A model generated the notes under the pieces. The model searched no databases, had not been told where the DNA came from, and saw nothing but the letters and a program-made list of their open reading frames with translations. This document shows, one piece after another, positions 13,326-26,154 of a stretch of 64,000 bases of DNA (position 1 is the first letter of the stretch; every line of letters begins with the position of its first letter). The DNA lies in contig OZ037765.1 in assembly GCA_964035545.1 (NCBI GenBank), positions 2,785,001 through 2,849,000 of the forward strand. The letters are read 5' to 3'. Both the position numbers and the translations under genes were made by a program. Source of the DNA: Bugula neritina (lineage: Eukaryota; Bryozoa; Gymnolaemata; Cheilostomatida; Bugulidae).

Positions 13326-16150
13326 TATTATTATTATTATTGTTGATTGACCGTAGTTTTTTAGCTGGTGTAACCTTTTACCATTGGCCTAGTTATACTA
13401 GGCTGAAATGGCTAGAACTTTCCTCAGGATGTGAGCTTATCCTGATCCTAGTAAGGGTGTCTGCTGAATTAATGAGCATTTGTTTTCAGCTACTCCAAGT
13501 AGTGGCAGCCAGTCTACAATCTTGTATAAAGCTCCAAAGGCTCCAGTTACAACGGGATGACTTTTTTGATGTTTTCCAAAGGCGGGTTTATTCTAGTGCT
13601 AAATTCTGATATTTTCCTAACTTTTCGAATTTTTTTCTTTTACTCTGTAGTTAACAGGGACTGTGATATCAATTATCGTTGTTTCAGCATTATGCTTGTC
13701 AACTACTAATATATCGGGTCTCCTAACTTTGATGACTACGTCAGTGTGTATGTTAAAATCTTACAACGTTTTCACATTATCATTTTCCAGTACTTATTCT
13801 GCTTGATGGCCGTACCAATTCTTACTTTTCTGAAACCCACGAAGTTCACACAACTACTATTGAAATTATCAATGCCAAAAGGTTGTGTTTTTTCTTATAT
13901 TCTCCTTCTGCTACCTTCTCAAACTCACTCAATACGTGCATCGAAGTTTTGTCTCTTGCGTTACACATTCCACACTTCTTGCTACCCTGTTCTCTCATCA
14001 TAGCCACTTTATAATTTCTAGTAGTGAATAGTTGATTTTGCGCAGCTGTCAGCAGTCGTTCTGTTTCCTTTTTCAGCCAACCATACTTCAACCAGTTCCA
14101 GGAAAATGCTTTCATGTCTTCCACCATTTTGATGTATTGACCACGTGAAGCTTTTCTTTACACTCATCAGTTCTTTCTATCACTTTATCATTATTTAGTT
14201 CTACCGCTGTTCTGTCTTTTAGGAAGGTATTCAGTGTGGTGTTTCTATCAGTCTATGTTATATTTATGTAGTCTGACATGCTGCAGTTTTCAATCTTTAT
14301 GCATTTTTCAGTTGACAACATTCTTCTACCGCCTTCCCTTCTGCTAAAATACAGCCTGCCTACATCTGCTCTCGGATAGGGTGCACGGTTTGTTGTCATT
14401 AGCTTCCTTGTCTTTCAGTCTATATTTTTTAGCTCATGAAACAGTTCAGTCAAGTATTCTAGCTGTGTAATGCACTGCTGTTACTGCCCATGTGTTTATT
14501 GCTTTGATTGTGTTCTCACCATTCAGTTTTGAATCCAGAACTTTTCTTATTTGTTTGTAGTACTCCTTGATCTTATTTTTCATTTCATATATTTGTATTC
14601 CATCAATCTCAAGAACTCCTAGATATTTATACAGCTTCTCACCCAGATCTTTGATTACCTGTTCATCAGGCAAACTGATTCCTGTGTCCTTAATTTTCTT
14701 TCCCTTTCTCATAACCAGTGTGGCACATTTTTTAATCCAAATTTCATTTCTATATTCCTTGTGAAGATCCCGGCAGTGTTTACCAAAGCTTCCAGTTCCC
14801 ACTTTGATTTCCTATTTACCTTCAGGTCATCCACATATAGGAGATGGTTTGTTTTCTGTCTCGTCGAAATTTGCATCATTGAGCCGCTTCTGTCATGCGA
14901 ATCGGTAGTTGGAGAAAAGGGATAGAGATAAAGAGTCTCCTTGGAAAATTCTTAGTTTGATCTTTATTTCTCCTATCTTTTCTTCCAGGTATTTCAGTTG
15001 TGTTTTCCAGGTTTCATGCTTTTTCTTATCAACCTTATGACATTAATTGCTATTCCAGTTGTTTGCATCGTTTCTAAGATCTAATTTCCTTGTCTTTACA
15101 TATGCTCCAATTTGTTGCTAACTTTATTTAGTCATTCTGCATTGGTATTATTTTTAGTTGGCTGACCCCATATATTTTATCAGAATGCTTTTGATTTCCT
15201 TGTCAGGTGCCTCTTTAGATGTACGTATTCATTTCCTCGTAATTCTTGATAAAAGCGCTTATCATTGTAAACATTGTGTCCTGATTATATTGATCAACTC
15301 ATTTTGTATATCTGTTTATCTTCTGGCTTACAGCTCTCAGGTTTTGCTTCAGTTTTTCAATCACTACACCACACTCTTTGTTCTTTATCCTATATTTTTC
15401 TTCAACCATTCTTCTCAATGAATCATTGTAAGCTCTACTTTTTCACTCTGCTATTTTACTTAAGTCTGATCTAATTTCTTTTTATTTCTTCTGCAGTCGT
15501 ATTTTCCATACTTGTACATTGTCAGTTTTTCTTTTTCCTTTTTGTTACACACTTGTTATGTTACTATTTTTCGCACAAGCCATGGTGGTGTTAATGAGCT
15601 CAATGGTATTAATAATCTCAACACAGTTTAGCACATCATTAATCTGTTTTACTGCCTGTAGTAATTTGACCCTCTCAATGTGCCTAAGGGCTCTTAGTGT
15701 TGGTCGATCATTAGATAGTTTGTTATGCTCATTTATAATTTTTCTACTAACACTTTTTCTACCTCTGAACTAGGTACTCTTAAAATTCTCATGGCTGATT
15801 TATATGCTATCTCATGTTGTACTATAACATCCTCTATTTGCAAATTTAGCTCTTCATTATCTTCTTCACCAATTGATGTGCCTAGTTCTTGCAAGGTTCC
15901 TTCTTCAGTCTTATGGAGTTCTTCTTCCATAAAATGCTTGTGTTTCTTCATAGTTCTTGCTTAATCCGCTAGTCTCTATTCGCTGATGTTAAACTCTCCT
16001 CTGTTTTCCAGCGTTTGCACATTCTTTTTAAATAATTCTTTGATCCGGGTCTACAGAGCTCATACATTGTTTTTCTATAACCTCTCAATTTGGGTGTACT
16101 TATGAAGCAGCATTTCATGACAACTTTGTTGTCTTCTCTTGAGTATCTTC
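13326..16150 (-). mobile_element. Degenerate LINE (non-LTR retrotransposon) with restriction-like endonuclease
   Basis: A minus-strand remnant. Read from 16,150 leftwards it shows an N-terminal region with PKLRGYRKTMYELC and RPTLRALRHIERVKLL, then a basic linker. Next come reverse transcriptase motifs FQGDSLS (14926-14943 encodes QGDSLS) and YVDD (14827-14838), then LPDEQVIKDLGEKLYKYLG, then a C-terminal zinc-knuckle and RRPD-x14-D endonuclease signature. The 3' end (left) finishes in a TTA/TAA microsatellite (about 13,326-13,345), a common tail for such elements. Order and motifs fit the RLE-bearing (R2/R4/NeSL-like) non-LTR groups; the exact clade is not determined. Frameshifts and stops are frequent, so it is inactive. 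Confidence 0.85.
13600..16140 (-). pseudogene. Decayed LINE polyprotein (reverse transcriptase + RLE endonuclease)
   Basis: Longest open parts: 15951-15733, 14802-14446 (post-YVDD thumb region with YKYLGVLEIDGI and RKVLDSKLNGEN) and 14127-13846 (knuckle region). In the knuckle, CGMC and a later His remain, but the fourth ligand position reads SEFE where relatives have a Cys. The endonuclease core RRPDILVVDKHNAETTIID lies at about 13,655-13,720, giving RPD-x14-D. The family nicks target DNA and reverse-transcribes its RNA from the nick. Multiple frameshifts and stops are visible between these blocks, so no functional protein is expected. Plus-strand ORFs across this span are antisense shadows. 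Confidence 0.82.
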
Positions 16151-19100
16151 TTTTAGTTGTGCCATTAACAGGTTAACGGCCGTAGGTTGCCTGGCCCTCC
16201 ACATACCCACTGCCAGACGAGACATGCCATGTTAAGTTAGACATACCATTAACGTCGTTGGCTTCATTAGTTCTATTTTAATGGATCATATTATTATTTT
16301 TAATTATTATTATTATCATTATCAGTAGCAAATAAATAATTTTATATTTGTTATTAGTTACTACTTATAGAAATTGAGTGCCACAGCTTGAGGGTTATAA
16401 AGTCAGTCTTAGTCAATGTAATGGGGATGCTGATACTGACATTTGGCTTTGAGCTCATAGTTAAATTGCTAACAACTATAATACCTAAGGATGACAGGAG
16501 TATTAAAATGTTAATTTATAAGGATTATAACCTTAGAGTGGAGATATTATTCTCAATTTATTTAGTTTTTACTTTACTAACTTTTATTTTATTCATCAAC
16601 CTTACTGTCTATTTAAATAGCAAACTAAAGAATAATTATGAAGGCCTTTGAATTGAAGTACTTTTCTGTAGCTTATTAGATTTCAAGTATTAAAATAACA
16701 TACTAAGACAGAATACCATTATATGAGCTAGATTAATAAAGTAAAGAAGATTTCTTTGTTAATCAAAATATAGGTGTCACATATGCCTATTTTTAAGATT
16801 ATGTTCTTATATGTGCTGTCTTTTTAATATTTTTAAAGTGCTACATTTTGAGGGTAGCCTACATCAATATGACTGCCCTGTAATTGCTTGTCAACTATAA
16901 GAGTTAGACCTATAAACTGTCTCATTTTCAAATTATCTTTACTTTTCTAATTGATGTTAACATGACTATTCCTATTAATATTTTGGTGTTTACCATTAGT
17001 AATGTTTGAACTAACATCAATATCCTTGTTAATTTGTCTAATTATTCAAATTTTAATATTCATCATTTGTGAACAGTAATAAAATTTTGTCTTTCTTAAA
17101 TTAATGTGATGCTAGATTAGCTACTCTAGCAAGTGTGTATTGTGCAATGAGTACTAATGCCATATTTTTGCACTTCTTGTTCTATATAATTTAGATTTAA
17201 GGTAACAATTCCTAAAGCTATCAGATAATGCTGCTATCAGTTATAAAGATGTCACTGATCCAAACATTGAAAACCAGCTGAGTGCATGCAAGGTTGAAAA
17301 CTTATTTTCTCTGGTTAGGTAAGTAGAAAGGTATTTGCTGTAATTTACAACTATTTTGTTTTCAATATCCTTGATGTTCATCTTTAAAAGATAAGTAGCA
17401 CATAATGGTACCTGTTTTACTTAGCAGAAGAAATTATTGTCAAAGCTCTATTACTACATTTTAAATTGTATGACACTCTTTTGACTACATTTGATTTCAT
17501 ATCTCAAATAATTATATTTCTGACTCATGAAACTGTAACCACACATTTGAGAACAAAATAAATAATGATATGGAAGCTTTCTTTAACTTTGTCAATTTAG
17601 TCAACAGCCAATGACTGAAAACATGTTTTGTACACTATTGATTGCCTCTCTATTTCCGCTATAAGGCAGAAACTTTAATCTCAAAATTTAAGACACTGGC
17701 AATTCTTCCCAATAATACGTTCAAACAAATATTTTTTGCCAAGTAATATAGTATTTAATTATATTTTTTAGTCAAAGAAATTTGTTTGGTTTCTTGTGTC
17801 ATCTTGAATAGGTTGTTATTCATTATCTTTTTCTTCGTGTTATGGCTATGAGTGTATATAACCTTTGCTGACAGGTTTTTCCCCCATCACTATATGTTTC
17901 TCTGTTTACTCTCTAACAGTTTTATTTCCGTTCATTTTTTAGAGTTTACTAAAATGACATGGGTGTGCTTTGTTGTGGCTCCTAATTGAGCGCATCCGTT
18001 GAGATTATTGGAAGTTTTGTTGAAACTGAGCTGAGGCCTCTTACTCCTAAAGGCAAGAATTTGAGTCATCTTAGCTACTTGTAGCATATCAACATCGAAC
18101 AGCACCATTCCACTACTCTAAGCTTAAGGTTTTGGCTGCATTAGATCAACAGGTAAGTTTAATAGTTTGTATTTCGTACACTATTTCATGATGTCTGTTC
18201 AGCATTTACTTGGTAGCACACATTTATAGATTTTGCATTCTTTTAGTTTTTTGCAGTACAACTTTTCTACGCAACTTATATTACACTGTTGTTGCTGTTA
18301 ATTGTAGTTTATTCTGCTTGACCATGCAATTATTGAATTATGTTGCAAAGGTGATTGAGTCCTTTTATTTAATTTAGTACACACTGGAAATCTGCAGTTT
18401 TTAGCCATTTTTACATTTTAGCTGCTAATGAACAATGCTTTTTGCTTAAAATTAGTGAGACATCAAGAAATACACCTAAATAATCAAGGTTCTTCTTAAT
18501 TTTGCATGATTTCTCATGTTTTTTCCTATTTATTCATTTCATTTGGATTGCCTACTGTTACAAACTAACCGTGGCGATCCCCAGTCAGAAGTTGCTGTAA
18601 TTAGAAAAAAAGCATAGGAAATCAAAGAAAATTAAAAAGAGCCTTGATTATTTAGGTGTATTTATTGATATTTTTTTAGTTTCGGCCAAAACTCATGTTC
18701 ATTAGCAAAAACTTGAGATCTTCAGTATGTACTAACTTAAATAAAATGAACCAATTGCAGTAAATTTCTGCATTTTCTAATACTTCCTAAATTTATACCT
18801 AAAATAGTGCTGTCTTAAGAAAATGACACTAGCTGCTGTTTTCATGTATGTGCCCCAATTGTATATAATGCTGTTGATTTGTTTAGTGCTTTTTCTATTT
18901 GTTTGTTATATAACTTTTCTTTTATGGTTGTTGCCAGCACCTAAAGCATTATTCATTAGTGTCAATTAATTTCTACTCACAGTTTTACTGTTACATAGTT
19001 TATAAAGCCCTTGTGTCAACTTTTCTAGATATCCTGGTTAAAATTGTTCTACTTGATGAATGGCATAGGGCATATGCAATAGCAAAACAGTTGCAGGCTG

Positions 19101-22100
19101 TTTTGGAAAAAAAATTGTGCATATAACCTTTATTTTATACATGTTATTTAGGCTTTGGTAGAACTGTTGGAGAGCCTTCCTCTTGAATAAAGCTACTCAA
19201 CTTCCCGGATTCTACTTTATTGACATTAACCCACTACCTACAAAACGCCTTGAAATTTAGCTAATAAATTATGTATTTTGTGATTTTTTTAAATGTACAA
19301 TGTTATGTATAAATTACAATCAGTTTATATATATATACATATCTTTTACTACTTAGTATTACATTGTAAAAAGCATTTCAGGGTTAACAATTTAATTAAT
19401 TGGCCCTAACAGTAATTATGTATAATACAGATTTGCAGATGCTTTAAATGAACCCAAAAAGCTGATGTTGTTAAACAGTGTACAAAATAGTCACCTCATA
19501 TCAGCCAGACATGCTTAGTCATTACCTAGCATTAAAATCATATTATGAATGCAGTCAAGTTTTGATATGCATCCCTATTATTGATAGTTTGTGAACCAGC
19601 AATTAAATATCAAGAAGCAATATTACTAACCAATGTGCTGGTTAAAGAGTTTCAAGTTGTAGTTATAGTATCAAACTATTATAATGGCATAAAAACTATC
19701 AGTTAAAACATCTTATTAATATTTACTACAGGAATACATATTATAGGTGTGCTAAAAATCTGGTAGAAGCATCAATTATTTTAGATGTTTTGGATTTAGT
19801 ATCTTTGTACTATAATGTAATATACAGAACATCAGGTGCTGTCTCCACAGTGCATTGATGGCACTAATGAATATTAATACATGCAGGCAGTGTTGGTAAT
19901 GATTTATTGAAATAGGAGTTTAAAAACTGTTTAAACAACAATGAAAAGCCTGAGATTAGTCCAAGGAGAGGGGTATTTCAAGCTAGCAGATGAGCAATAT
20001 AGATGGGAAAGTCTTGCCTAAAAATCATTATTGTTATATCTAGTCATTAATTTCTTGCAATAGATCTATTTCACTATTGAGAAGAACAAAATTAGCTAGT
20101 AAACACTGTAATAGAGTCAAGGCACTTTGGCAGTGCTAGTTTAAAATAAACCTGGGATAGTCGAATAGCAGAAGTACTTTTTGATGCATAATATAAATAT
20201 GTACAGCTTAAGATTTTGCAATACTGTGTTTTCAGTGCGATATTAATTTCAATAGCTACATTAAAATAATGTACAATTCTAGCAAGTGATGCAAAATCTT
20301 CTAAGATGCTATGACTGTAGCAGTTTGCTACTAGTCTCAAGTAACAAACCAAATAGCCTTTCTTTGTGCCATCATCCAAATGCCAAACAAATAACTCATT
20401 CACTCTGTAACAACAAGGTGGTCTCCCAAGTAGATTGTTGGACATTTCAGGCATTAATAACCAAAAGCTTTTCACTTTGGCATAATTGTATAGTTACCCA
20501 GCTAAATAAATAATGTATTCATGGTATTGTAATTCCAAGCCATGCATTTATCTGTGAATGCAGCTAAGTATTTAATACGGCCATATATTTATGTACTATG
20601 TAGCAATGCCTAATGTAGCTGTCAAGCTTCTACTTATACTCATTTTACTGATGCTTTACTTCTGATTACATGATTACAAACATAGCAGTTCAAACAAAAT
20701 TATTTTAGATAGGAATAAATATAATGCTCCTAGCAAATGTTGTAAAACTATTTTCCAAAAACATATACTTTGCAAAAAAACTTTTCAGAAAGTTACAATG
20801 CATTTATCATATTATTGTTTCATTTAAAAGTTATAATGATAGAATATTATACTTAAAACACACTCAAATTTTTAGATTCTTGTAATATTGTTAAACAAGA
20901 GTTAACAGTAAGATTGGCTGTAGAGTAGAATGTTTAGCTGTTTGTACTGAAGCTAACAAGTAACTGGCATTAAAAAGAGATGTAGATAAAAAGTGACAGA
21001 ATAACAACTGGCTTGTATATTGGTAGTGCAAAAAGCTGTATATAACAGTTTAAACAAATACCCATTAGAATAAATGGTAACCCAGTACTTAAAATGTGGT
21101 ATGTCACAATACATATTTGTGGTGTATTGACTAGGCTAGATCAACACATAGCACTATATAATTGCTTTAGTATTTACAATTAGTTTGTGGTCTGGTGGGA
21201 TTTGTTGATAGCCATTGTCTTTATTAACATAACAGTTTCATAAAATTAGCAGTTTTCCTTATTCACCTAGTTAATTTTTAAGATTTATGTACAATATTTA
21301 CATATTAGGATATAAAAAATATCTTCAACCAGTGAATATCAAAATAATGATTAAAGACATATTTTACGTCATATTTTTGTGGCAATCTAAATAATAAGCT
21401 GGTCTAAATTGTACTTGTGCAAACAGAACCAGCTCATGAATATATGTTGTCTTTTTTTAACTTGACAGTTAATCTAATATGGATGTGTATTTTATACTTG
21501 CTTTTGTGTTTAAGGTGATAAAATTGCACTGGTAAGGTAAATAAACGTTGCTTGTTTGGCATGTTTGGCATTGCTAAACTAATGGCCAGTTTTGCAGTAG
21601 CTTCAGCATAACCTTCAAAAGAATGCAAATATCATCTAATTATTGTAAGCTTTTTAAGTTAATTTGTCTAGCTATAAACACATGTAAAACTATTAGGCTA
21701 TTCCAATTTCACGATATACATAGCTCTATAATTCTGAAAAACTGCTAGGTAGAGTGGAAATTAAACATGATCTATTCATTGCTAAAGTATTACAGCTATG
21801 AATAATATATATGTGATTACCTGAGTGATATCACAATCTTCACTTGCTAAGTTAGTTTAAATACAGGAAAAAAAATTAATCTGGAGAAAGATTATATATG
21901 AGAAGCTGTTTTTGTAATAATTTCCTGCTCTAGGGTGATTTAGAAGAATTGTTTTAATGCAAAACTTTTGCATACATGAGTTGAATAAAATCATTGAGAG
22001 TTTTATGAAGGTCTATTTGTGTATAGGTAGCCCTAATGCATGTCACAACTCAAGTTTTTAGATTTTATGTAATTTGTGGTGCAAAGTTGCAAATAAAAAC

Positions 22101-23880
22101 CTTATTTTAATAATACTTAGACATATGCAAGCAATAAAGATAATGAAAAAAATGCTATAGTTGCTAATTAGCTAATATTACTTGCATATGATGCAAATAT
22201 TTGTATGCATGCATGTTTAGTTTATTAGCATTGGTTAGATATAATTGAATATATAGATTTGATGTGGAAATTGAAGAAAATCAATATGTTGTGTTCTATA
22301 TACAACAACAGTTTTTACATTGGTTTGTTAATTACTTCATAAATCATTTATTACTTCATGCAATATTTGTTCCTGCAATTTTGCAGAGTGGCAAAATGCA
22401 TTTCAAAGACATATATTAAGTGATTTTAATTATACTAGAATTTTCAAATCAAGATTTTTTGGGGAGTTTTCTTCTTCCTAAGACATATGTGGCAATTGAA
22501 CACATAATAAGTTGTAGGCCACAACTCCTTTATACAACCTTGCAAGAAATTATGCAGCCATTTAAATAGAAAAGGAATTATTGAATTTATTTATTCAACA
22601 TTATTAGTATTTTATAAATATTTGTTGCATTTAATTAATGAGCATAAAATTTTTTTTACAAATACTGTAATTAACAGCATGGTAAAAATATATTATATAT
22701 ACTGGTATATATTTTGTATTGTATTAGATTTAGGCTACATTTCTAATTAAAATGAGTTAATGGCTAAGTTTAAATATCTTCGACTTATAGATTACATTTT
22801 TATGTGCTATAAAAATTTAACTCGTTTGTTACGACATTTCTCCATGCATAAAAGCAAAACTTACGGCAAGAAATCCTTAGCTAGAAAGATAAATAATAAT
22901 TTACTTTAATTACATCAAAAGCTAATATCAGCAAGCATTCTATAAATAATGGGAATTTACCTAGTGTAATTTTTCTTAAACTAGCTAAGCTTGCTTGGTA
23001 CTTTAATAAGTTTATTGGCATAGTGTATTATGTTATACTTATATATTTTTAAGACTTTAAGGAAAATGATGTTTTAGCTGCGTTATTCCTAATGCAAGCC
23101 TTATAAATTTACAATATATACTAAAATATTATATTTGTAATTAGAAAGAAAACAAATTACTTTCATAAACTTATAATTATTGCATTCTGTTATTGTTAAT
23201 GCTAGAATAACAAATTGAACACGGCATATGCTTCCCTAACCAGATGCTTTTAAACGGATTAAAAATAATTTGTCAATTTCTAATTATGAGGAACAAACTC
23301 CTCGGTAGTTTCTACATTTGCGCATGATTTTATCAAGATAGGCTTGCTTTTGTGTCAACCTGTAGCCAGTGCAACTATACTTTATGTAACGAGTAAAACA
23401 GACTCATTTCAAAGTACACAGTCTAAAGGGTAGGAATTACTACAAAGAAAAGTGCCGGTTAAAAGTTAATTATAATTGGAAATAAGGTGAAATATCAGTC
23501 AGAAATTAAAAAGTGTCAACTAAAAAGGTGTATTGTTATTTATTTTTGGCTTAATGAAAATGTTTTTTGAGGAAGAAGTACGAGAAACATCTAGGAGGGG
23601 TTCATATCCACCACTGGCAACTACCTGTTTATTGATGAAGAACTATCCAATGATAGTACAGTATTATGGTCTTTTGCCTTATAATTGGCTTTGATTTTTT
23701 TATGTCTAATTACGAGATACTAAACAGATGCAAAGTATGTTGTGCATAGGCAGTTTTTTTATGTCTCTAAACAACATTCTAGGAAAATATATACTGCAAT
23801 ATTGCAAGAATTTCATGGTTTATCTTTGTCTGCTAACTTCCTGAAGTTGAAGTGACCTTCACATAGAGCCAGGCAGAGTC
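16150..23880. other. Intergenic, no supported gene
   Basis: About 7.7 kb of AT-rich DNA with no family I recognise. Two exon-like stretches end in strong donors (AG|GTAAGT at 17,318/17,319 and CAG|GTAAGT at 18,152/18,153), which could mark a spliced non-coding transcript, but open frames around them are short. A 127-codon minus-strand ORF at 20475-20092 resembles nothing I know and lacks supporting signals. A foldback repeat lies at 18,469-18,662. Confidence 0.5.
18469..18662. repeat. Foldback/inverted repeat (possible MITE)
   Basis: The left arm starts AATACACCTAAATAATCAAG at 18469. The right arm ends with the complement (CTTGATTATTTAGGTGTATT) at 18662. Pairing extends about 50 bp per arm with some mismatches, and the spacer is about 85 bp. 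It is consistent with a small non-autonomous inverted-repeat element. Confidence 0.7.
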
Positions 23881-23882
23881 AT

Positions 23883-24828
23883 TTACTCGATTGGTGGCTC
23901 ATCAAAGTCACTTGTTGGGTGGTCTGGAATATGTCCGTGTGGATTATATGGTTTACCACTAGATCCCCCATATATAATTCTGTAACAATAAAAATACACC
24001 TAAACAAACAACTCTTTAACAGTTTTAAAAAAAATAGCTCATCTTAAAGGCTAAGTAAAATTTTGTAATAGCCTATCACTATAACTTTCTGCTATTAAAC
24101 TAGGATCTTAGGATGATTGTTTTCAACTCAAATTACCACTTATGCATGTCATTATAATGTTGACCCCATGACCCAACAACTAGTATGGTAAAAACCCAAC
24201 ACTAAAATAGTCTATAAGCACTATGTTATCTTGATTACCTATTCACAAAAATTTAACATTCAAGGCATTTGACCTTGAAATACCTTTCATGTATATAGTA
24301 TGTTAACAGAACCCTTTAGGAATATGTAGAGGCTAACCTATTTCATATGATCATTCAAGTTAAATGACAGTCTAGATAACAATTGTCCAAAAGCATTGAA
24401 ATGTTTCTGCTATGTATTTTTTTGTGTTGGGTCAAAATAAGATTGGGAGAAATAAATCTTTAAAAAGGCAACAATTATTGTTATATTTTGATATCATGAC
24501 AGCAGTGATTCTTGAACAATGAACACTACACAATTCCCCCTCCTTCTGTGTAAAACAAAACATTAGATTAGATTAAAACTCGTTTTATAATATATTAAAA
24601 AAGGTGCAGCAAAGAAAGTGTAGCAAAGTAAATAGCAGAACCAGAAGCAGTTTTACTAACGACTATTTATCTAATTTCAAAGCTGCAAAATGTTCATTTC
24701 AAATTAATATTAGAGTTTATCTATAAGTAGCTGCTTTACCGTTTGTAGATGTTTCTTGCATCAGCAATGGACATTGCAGCCAACAGCATCAGCGTGAAAA
24801 TAAATATTTTACTTGGAATTAACTTCAT
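23883..24828 (-). CDS. Secreted 61-residue peptide precursor (two exons)
   Basis: Coding exons 24828-24740 and 23979-23883, joined across a GT-AG intron of 760 nt (donor GTAAAG, acceptor TTGTTACAG). The 186-nt CDS gives 61 residues. Residues 1-24 form a signal peptide: start MKLIPSK, hydrophobic core IFIFTLMLLAAM, likely cut after SIADA or ADAR. A Lys-Arg pair (residues 29-30, NIYKR) sits exactly on the splice junction and is a plausible prohormone-convertase site. Cleavage would free a 31-residue C-terminal peptide beginning IIYGGSSGKPYNPHGH and ending FDEPPIE. It has no cysteine and is rich in Pro, with three His. A TATATAAA box lies about 70 bp upstream of the ATG. It is divergent from receptor gene A. 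I recognise no family; a neuropeptide-like or other bioactive secreted peptide is inferred from layout only. Confidence 0.72.
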
Positions 24829-24897
24829 ATTTTACAAACGTGTTTTAGATCTCTGAGTTTTTGCATCCAGAATAATAAGTTATAGATATATTTCACA

Positions 24898-24905
24898 TTT
24901 ATATA
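24898..24905 (-). promoter_or_regulatory. TATA box of the secreted peptide gene
   Basis: Minus-strand TATATAAA, about 70 bp before the ATG at 24828. With usual spacing, transcription would start about 40 bp before the ATG. Confidence 0.5.
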
Positions 24906-25282
24906 GTTGCAAAGTTCTGCATTCTAATTGGACAGTATAGATTTACTGTTGAATAGACAGTTTTACATATTTAACTCTGTTTTATAAAGCACAGGCTAAA
25001 AATGTTTCAGATAGCTAAACCCAGTTGTGAATATTTGATATATTGCTTGATCTCCTATGATTAATGTCGAATAATAAGTTTTGTAAAATATCAATTGATA
25101 GCATATTGTGTGCTACTCCATAACGCTATCATGCACTCTAAAATTTTTTACATATGTCAATTAATTTAGAAATCATTTCAACTATAGCAAAGTATTTCAC
25201 TCCATCATGGTTACATTGCAACATAGATAACCTAAGAATATAACAAAACATACTTTTATTGAATAGTTAAATTAAAACATTT

Positions 25283-25460
25283 GTATAGATTTTCTCAACT
25301 TCCTCATTGCACTATAGTCATATGACTATTTTATTGTGAAGTTAACAAAAGCTGCCTTTTGAATTAAAGATACCTGCTAGTTTAACTCTATTGATATAGA
25401 TTCACTTTACTAAACACTACCACAGTTCATATATAGTCATTGCTAACTATAAGTGCTAAC
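25283..25460 (+). promoter_or_regulatory. Conserved upstream block of receptor gene A
   Basis: Aligns by eye with the blocks before genes B and C and partly D. It contains CTCAACTTCCTCATTGC (reverse strand GAGGAAGTT, an ETS/PU.1-like core) and TTAACAAAAGCTGCCTTTTG. It also has GATATAGATTCACTTTACTA about 70 bp before the ATG, where a TATA-like element would sit. Conservation amid divergent introns suggests regulatory function or recent duplication; factor identity is inference. Confidence 0.55.
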
Positions 25461-26085
25461 ATGGACAGAATACTGTACTTGTGTTTTCACTTATCTTTCT
25501 TTCTAGTTACCGTGTCTATCCCTGCACTAGTACAAGGTATGTTAAATATCATAATTATTATACTTGTAGTTAAATTTAAGAGGATTTTTTCTAATTTAAC
25601 TTAAAAACAAAAAACTGCTGCCCTAGTTGTTTCAAGTTTGCAAAACACTAAACAGAGACTATAGTTTATTTCAATGCTTTCTGTCCTTATATATTATATG
25701 TAAATAAAAAAAAATCTAGCAGATAATAAATACTCTGCTGCCACATATTTTCAGGACTAACCTGTGACTGGACATCAGGTGTGGGTAGACTAGATCCTTA
25801 CATCACATCTGGTAGAATAAAGACTCTCTTTGTAACCAGTGAAGATGAGTGTAGAGCTCAGTGTATGCAGCAGACATCATTTATATGTGCCTCAATAAAC
25901 TACAGAACTGATGATGGAAACTGTCAGCTGTTAGCAGAGAATACTCAGACTGCTACTATTAGTAGTTCTGATAGTCAGTGGAGATACTCTGTTAGACCAG
26001 ACTGTGCTGGTCAGTCTTTGTGACTTTGATAATGCAATGTGGTAGCATAAGTGCATTATATAGGTGTACTAGTTTGGTTTAGAAT

Positions 26086-26154
<69 letters not shown>

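Noticed and set aside
14567-15964. Several plus-strand ORFs
   Set aside because: They are antisense to the minus-strand LINE, whose conserved motifs decide the coding strand.
16388-16651. 87-codon hydrophobic ORF resembling a membrane protein
   Set aside because: AT-rich codons give hydrophobic residues by chance; no homology or signals seen.
20092-20475. 127-codon minus-strand ORF
   Set aside because: No recognisable family, no plausible splice or promoter context; such lengths occur by chance in this much AT-rich DNA.
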